Assembly (NCBI GenBank): GCA_005784505.1
Contig: VCAZ01000137.1
Location: 767,501-831,500 of the forward strand
Origin: Bagarius yarrelli
Taxonomy: Eukaryota; Chordata; Actinopteri; Siluriformes; Sisoridae
Length of the DNA stretch: 64,000 nucleotides
Reading direction: 5' to 3'
Shown: positions 58,083 to 64,000 of the stretch, one piece after another
Position numbering within the stretch: the first letter of the stretch is position 1
How the letters are laid out: each line of letters opens with the position of its first letter
Made by a program: the position numbers and the translations under genes
Notes under the pieces: generated by a model
Database searches by the model: none
What the model was told of the DNA's origin: nothing
What the model saw: the letters and a program-made list of their open reading frames with translations, nothing else

Positions 58083-60372
58083 AATCCCGAAATCCATGTG
58101 AGAGGTGAAAATGTGATAATTAGATGTGATGAATAGATTTTGTTATTATATTGTCCTGTTTATTGGCTGTATCAGTCTCAGAACATGTCTAGACTGATCC
58201 ACTACAGATGAGATTAAACCTGTTGTCCCCAAATGTCTAGCAGTTAAATTAACAGCCTGAAGCAACCTAAACACTTCTTATTTACCACATAACAGTACAC
58301 ACACATACACACACACACACAGTATAATAGAATAAAAGGCCAGCTAATGAGCAGCCTGTTGAGGTGTGAGCATGTGTGTATTCCACATTCTTTATCTTTG
58401 TCAGGTTTCCACACAAGGGTGTGTCCTTGTAATAACATTATCACCTCCTGTATGTGAATAATGACCAGGTGTCGCCTCACAGATCTCAGCTCGCTGCTCA
58501 GCCTGTGATGGTGAAACACAATGCAAATGGCGGAAAGTCGTCAATGAGCTTGTGTTAAATCATGCAAATGTTTTCCATTCAACATCCGGAGAGAGTTCAC
58601 AGCACAGCAGTTCTGTGTGCAACACCAGAGCTAAAGTCAAAGCAGCCACGCTGGGGTTCATGTGCACTAAACATTTAAAACATGCTATTTTATTGGGGTT
58701 TTTTTTTTTATAAAATAGTACTAATGATGAACAGGAGCATTGCTGGAACTTGTCATAATATATTCATCAAAGGTTCATCCAGTCTGTATTTCCATTTATC
58801 ATTTTATTCCTCCCCTTTTTGTTTGTTAGCAATGTTTTCTTATGACAGGTTCTGTCAGCCGGATATCCAGAGTGTGTAGTGAAGTGTGTGAGATAGTGTG
58901 AGATGTGGCCTGTTTCCTGCAGCAGCTTCCAGCGAGTCAGTGGAATCAGGTTACACCCAGCAGCCTTTTTACTCAAATCACATCTGGTCAGTACAAAACC
59001 TAAAATTAGTTTTAGTTTATTTGTCTTGTAAATGAGGGACGAAACGTTCCAAGTCAGTCAGTCTGAAGCTCATTCAAAAATTCAGGTTCCTTCTACACTA
59101 TACAGGCACGTACACAAGAAGGTGATGGTCAGGTGTCTCAATAAATAAATATCTGTCTGTCTGTCTGTCTATTGATCTATTTAGGAAATCCATCAATCCA
59201 ACTAGGGAATATGTACTGTGTGTTCAGACAGTTTTCAGTCTCATTCATTTTTTACAGCTTTACATGCTAAAATAGTAAATTTGCTATATTTTAAACGTGC
59301 AAAGTTTTCCACTCACAACAACAATACAAATGATCATCCATGGGATCTTCTGGACCTGTGGTCATATACTCATCCTACTGCTTAGTGGCTCTGTCATACA
59401 GCCTGGTTAGTCCATAACAGAACAATGTGTACACACACACATCCACACACTCATTCACACCTTGGGACGATGTGGCATAACATAACGACCTACTGGCAGA
59501 TGTGAGGAAACCAGAGAACCTCGAGGAACCTCCACAGAAAGAAACCCGAGCTTATGATTAAAGCAAGGACGATCGGGCTGTGAGGTTGTTCTGCAGCCCA
59601 TTGCGTCAGCATGCTGTCCTTATGTCCTCTTTAATATGATTTTAAATAAAAAACAAATACAAACAGAAAACACAACAGTAGTGATTAAAAAAATATGACA
59701 AATTAGCAAAAATGAGCAAATTTAGATAAACTAATCGATTTAGTAGAAAAAAGAAGTGAACATTAAAAGGGGAATTTTCATTGATTTTATCTTGAGGGAC
59801 TAGAATTACTAAAAATCCTTTTCATTTATTTTTACTTGTTTATTTCTCAAATTCATGTAAAACAACTATTTTTACAATTTAACAAAAATGGGTGATAAAT
59901 GTTTGCCAAAGATGTCACATATTTGGCTGTTTGTATATTTAACAGATTATAGTTTTATATATTATATATTTATATATATTTAGTTAAGGACCATTGAAAT
60001 GTTTTGTTTAACAGAAAAGATCTTTATTTTGAAAAGTTCTACTACATTCCCGGAAAAGTGTGACAGTAAGTTGGACATTAAATAGCATTGTTGTCCTGTT
60101 AACCGTGTTTAACCAGTGACCGATTTACTCTCTGTGGCATTTCAGTCTGCTTAAAGAGCCCCTGCGGTGAAGGGTCGGCCTGTGAGCATTCGTAAAAGAA
60201 AGCAATCATTAACCTGGGAACCATTTTCTCTTATCTTTAGTGTTGATTATAAACAAGTATTCAGCAATAGTCAACGTCTCCATTCAGCGCTGCGGAGAGC
60301 GGAGTGATTGGTGGTGTTCATCAGGTTTAAAATAAAACCAAAGAACACAAATAAATCCACTGCTTTCTGTAC
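58083..60372. other. non-coding upstream of dusp4, mostly unique
   Basis: No credible exon. Contains a short (CA)n at 58303-58320, a short CTGT run near 59153-59170, and a weak antisense trace of the CACGGTGG-type SINE around 59480-59550. The segment 58340-58640 is relatively GC-balanced and repeat-free. 59640-60000 is strongly AT-rich. Confidence 0.5.
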
Positions 60373-61761
<1,389 letters not shown>

Positions 61762-61824
61762 GACGTCATCACCATTCTGACGTCGCGCTCCTTATTTGGA
61801 AGCGAGCTCGCCCATTCATAAAAA
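61762..61824 (+). promoter_or_regulatory. dusp4: dusp4 core promoter: two CRE-like sites, CArG box, TATA-like box
   Basis: Visible in order: AGACGTCA around 61761-61768 (7 of 8 bases of the CREB/ATF site TGACGTCA), TGACGTCG at 61778-61785 (7 of 8), CCTTATTTGG at 61790-61799 (a perfect CC[A/T]6GG serum response factor site), and CATAAAAA at 61817-61824 (TATA-like). A TATA box there predicts transcription start near 61845-61855, leaving a 5'UTR of about 130 nt. CRE plus SRF sites are the classic input of immediate-early genes induced by ERK, which fits MKP feedback control. Factor binding is inferred. Confidence 0.65.
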
Positions 61825-61853
61825 CGGAAAGAGCTTCTCCGCCTGTGGTAGTA

Positions 61854-61865
61854 ATGTTCTGGTGA
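61854..61865 (+). other. minimal upstream ORF (Met-Phe-Trp-stop)
   Basis: This is the only ATG I see between the TATA-like box and the dusp4 start codon. It opens a three-codon frame ending in TGA. If transcription starts near 61845-61855 the ATG would be at or beside the cap and probably skipped. With a more upstream start it would be a true minimal uORF. Confidence 0.3.
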
Positions 61866-61979
61866 GGAAAAGAGCGCAGAGAAGATTGCGAACACGGAAA
61901 CTGGGGCTTCGTTTTTATTACTCGTTTGTTTGTATAAGAACAGAAGGCATCAGTACATACTATCGATATCAACAGCACG

Positions 61980-62349
61980 ATGGAGCAGCTGAGCGACATG
62001 GAGTGCGGAGTGTTGAAGCGGCTGCTGAAAGAGGAGGGAGCGGCGAGGTGTCTGCTGCTGGACTGCCGCTCCTTCCTGGCGTTCAGCGCCTGCCACATCC
62101 GGAGTGCCGTCAATGTCCGCTGCAACACGATTGTGCGCCGGAGAGCGAAGGGTTCGGTGTCCCTGGACCAGATTCTAGCTGGTGATGAAGAGGTAAAGTC
62201 CAGACTGATCTCAGGCCTGTATTCTGCCGTCATCCTGTACGACGAGCGCACTCCGGATGCGGCCAGTCTGAAAGAGGACAGTACCATCGCACTGGTGTTT
62301 AACGCGCTGGGCAAAGACACTTTCAACACTGAGGTCTATCTGCTCAAAG
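61980..62349 (+). other. dusp4: dusp4 coding exon 1
   Basis: Encodes residues 1-123 plus the first base of codon 124. The donor is AAAG|GTAAAA at 62349/62350, phase 1. The exon is GC- and CpG-rich compared with the AT-rich surroundings, like a CpG-island first exon. It contains the rhodanese-like domain and the basic kinase-interaction motif. Confidence 0.93.
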
Positions 62350-64000
62350 GTAAAAAAAAATAAATAAAAAAAAAATAACATAAAATAACATAAAAACACA
62401 AGCCAACAGATAAATAGAAATTTGTCAATGTAATACAATTTAATTTGTTTTACCTTCCAGCATATACATTTGTTTAAAACAGGTGATTAATTAAGTAATA
62501 TAATAGATTAAACGTGTGTTATTTAATTAGTCTTACAAATAATAATGAATAGTTTAGTATTTCTGTGCGTAATTTGTAAGAACACATTTCGGCTTTTGGA
62601 TAATTCGGCGGTGTGACTGAACTAACCACAGTCCGACTTCTGTTTGTCCAACATCTGTCTCATAAAGTACAGTGACTGAAGGAAAAAAAAAAGAATAGAC
62701 GCTCATTTTCCCCTTTGTTTTAAAATATTGGGACAGTAAGATCTGATCCTTTTCTATTGTGTTCACATCTCATACCGCTTTTACACTGGAGGCCCTGACA
62801 TCACTGGGAGACTCGAATAAAACAATGTGCGTCTTCAAAATTTACGCACAAAATAATCGGATTTAATGAGCCTTTAAATCGAATAAAAAGCTGAAATGGA
62901 CGCTGCGTAAAGTGCGCACAGGAATTCATTTAGCGGCCGAATAAAAAAAAATGACAACAGAGAAAAATTCTCTCAAAAATTAAAATGTCCGTTTAAGAGG
63001 TTTTCCTATTTAAAGAATTTATGTGGTAGGAATAAACTAAAACCAGACCGAGTCTGAGATCGGATGATTTTTGGTCTTTACAGAACACAGACAGGGCTTT
63101 CGTTGTTGTTCATTTTTAACGATATTCTGTATGTTGGTTCCTTACAGGGGGATACGACCGGTTCTTCTCTCAATATCCGGACTTCTGTTTAAAGAGCAAA
63201 TGTCTGCCGACGCTGGCGGCTCAGAGCAGCACCGAGACGAGCTGTACCTCCTGCACAACTCCACAACACGACCAGGTGAGATTTCCGTTTCCATCAGAAT
63301 GTCCATCAGGCTGATATCACACTGCACGCGGAAGCGGTGGTGTCCGACAGCGCATTAACTGACCTACAGTAACCCGGGCTACAGAATGGAGCTTTAATGG
63401 TCCATCGATTGGTGTCATTAAGCTCTTATTTTTCCGGCCGGTAGCTATCTTTACTCAGCTCTATTTTACTCCTGCATCATTTCCTGGCTTCATCTTAAAA
63501 GCAGGTCGGCGACCCCAAAATCAATATGGCTGCTTCCACTTCCGGCCGAGCAAACACCATAATAACATAAGCCCATTGCTGCCATAACGACAGTGTTGGA
63601 AATAAGAGTACTAAACTGTACCTTTGCTTGTCATTGGTGTCTAAAGTGTCCACATCTTTACTGTGTGTCTCTTACCTAAAAAGAGGAGCATTAAAAACAG
63701 TCTATTTATGTACAAAAGATCTCCAGTTCTAAATAAAAGGAACACATCAAACCTAAGTACCCTGGAGACATGACGGTCATGATAAGTTAGGATTTTTACT
63801 GTCTGGAAATAAATAAACATTCGAGAGCTCATAACTACATGACTTTGAAACATTTTCCTAAACTGGAGGGTTTTTTTGTCCTCCTCACAGGGTGGACCGG
63901 TGGAGATCCTTCCCTTCCTGTTTCTCGGCAGTGCCTTTCATGCCTCCAAAAAGGACATGCTGGATGGCATGGGAATCTCTGCACTGCTGAATGTGTCTTC
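61980..64000 (+). CDS. dusp4: dual-specificity MAP kinase phosphatase, DUSP4/MKP-2-like (5' part, cut by window edge)
   Basis: Nuclear phosphatase of the DUSP1/2/4/5 group, which dephosphorylates Thr and Tyr in the activation loop of ERK, JNK and p38. Coding exons 61980-62349, 63148-63275 and 63891-64000 join in frame with GT-AG introns of 798 and 615 bp. The first 202 residues are visible. Residues ~25-123 form the rhodanese/CDC25-like domain (CLLLDCRSFLAF). The kinase-interaction motif IVRRRAKGSVSL lies at 51-62, with the arginine triplet at 53-55. The exon junction makes LLKGGYDRFFSQYPDFC, and exon 3 opens the catalytic domain with GGPVEILPFLFLGSAFHASK. The HC(x5)R active site should lie in the next exon, outside the window. 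DUSP4 is preferred over DUSP1 because of VRCNTIVRRRAKGSVSLDQI, SGLYSAVILYDERTP and MECGVLKRLL. The Gly-rich stretch I recall near the N-terminus of mammalian DUSP4 is missing here. The start has a good Kozak context (A at -3, G at +4). Confidence 0.93.
63148..63275 (+). other. dusp4: dusp4 coding exon 2
   Basis: The acceptor TTCCTTACAG|GGGG at 63147/63148 completes codon 124 (Gly). The exon encodes residues 124-166, a linker rich in Ser, Thr and Cys ending SCTSCTTPQHDQ, which matches the position of CSSCxTPLxDQ in DUSP1/DUSP4. The donor is CCAG|GTGAGA at 63275/63276, phase 0. The 128-bp length keeps the frame. Confidence 0.92.
63891..64000 (+). other. dusp4: dusp4 coding exon 3 (partial)
   Basis: The acceptor has a strong pyrimidine run followed by CCTCACAG at 63890. 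The exon opens with GGPVEILPFLFLGSAFHASK, the start of the dual-specificity phosphatase domain, and runs to LLNVSS at the window edge. The remainder, including the catalytic loop, lies beyond 64000. Confidence 0.92.

Noticed and set aside
61769..62329. 186-residue minus-strand frame and 129-residue plus-strand frame over dusp4 exon 1
   Set aside because: Shadows of the GC-rich first exon. The plus frame starts at TTG upstream of the real ATG, in another frame.

Overview
The window reads as nuclear DNA of a bony fish (teleost). It is AT-rich and mostly non-coding, dense in simple repeats, and full of repeat classes typical of fish genomes: L2-type LINEs whose tails end in a repeated TGAATTGAATTG-like motif, tRNA-derived SINEs, Tc1/mariner transposons and foldback elements. 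The mix would suit an ostariophysan, perhaps a catfish, but that is a guess from the SINE style and not a firm identification.

Only one protein-coding host gene is convincing: the 5' part of a MAP-kinase phosphatase gene, best matched to dusp4 (MKP-2), on the + strand from 61980 to the right edge. Its first three coding exons (61980-62349, 63148-63275, 63891-64000) join in frame across GT-AG introns and encode the rhodanese-like/kinase-binding half plus the start of the phosphatase domain. The catalytic cysteine lies beyond the window. A compact promoter with two CRE-like sites and a perfect CArG box lies 180-220 bp upstream of the ATG, as expected for an immediate-early, ERK-induced feedback gene.

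The other ~61.7 kb is a gene desert. Layout: 0-1 kb, an antisense LINE fragment inside a 17-bp direct repeat; 1.6-2.0 kb, a pyrimidine tract; 4.5-5.2 kb, an unknown repeat and a SINE; 6.76-7.41 kb, a higher-order GATA/GACA array; 8.5-9.7 kb, a possible hAT relic and LINE pieces; 11.6-12.1 kb, an internally deleted Tc1 relic; 14-15.4 kb, a SINE cluster; 17.6-18.1 kb, an inverted 29-bp minisatellite; 20.4-22.0 kb, a nearly complete but frame-broken Tc1-like transposon; 30.3-38.7 kb, three L2 copies plus one copy of a second LINE family; 41-52.5 kb, scattered SINEs, LINE tails and microsatellites; 54.2-54.7 kb, two hairpins and a MITE-like element; 54.85-55.8 kb, the cleanest repeat-free block; 56-58.1 kb, LINE and SINE relics; 60.37-60.70 kb, a long GA tract; 61.7 kb onward, dusp4.

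No tRNA, rRNA, CRISPR or bacterial-type system is visible. Most open frames elsewhere are short, begin at non-ATG codons, lie inside repeats, or are translations of microsatellites. The most interesting unexplained structures are the palindromic CCAAT-bearing minisatellite (17600-18081), a 270-bp dispersed inverted repeat pair (4552-4819 and 23494-23784), a perfect 20-bp hairpin at 54309-54373, and a GGGCCC-rich dispersed repeat linked to a possible hAT transposase N-terminus.
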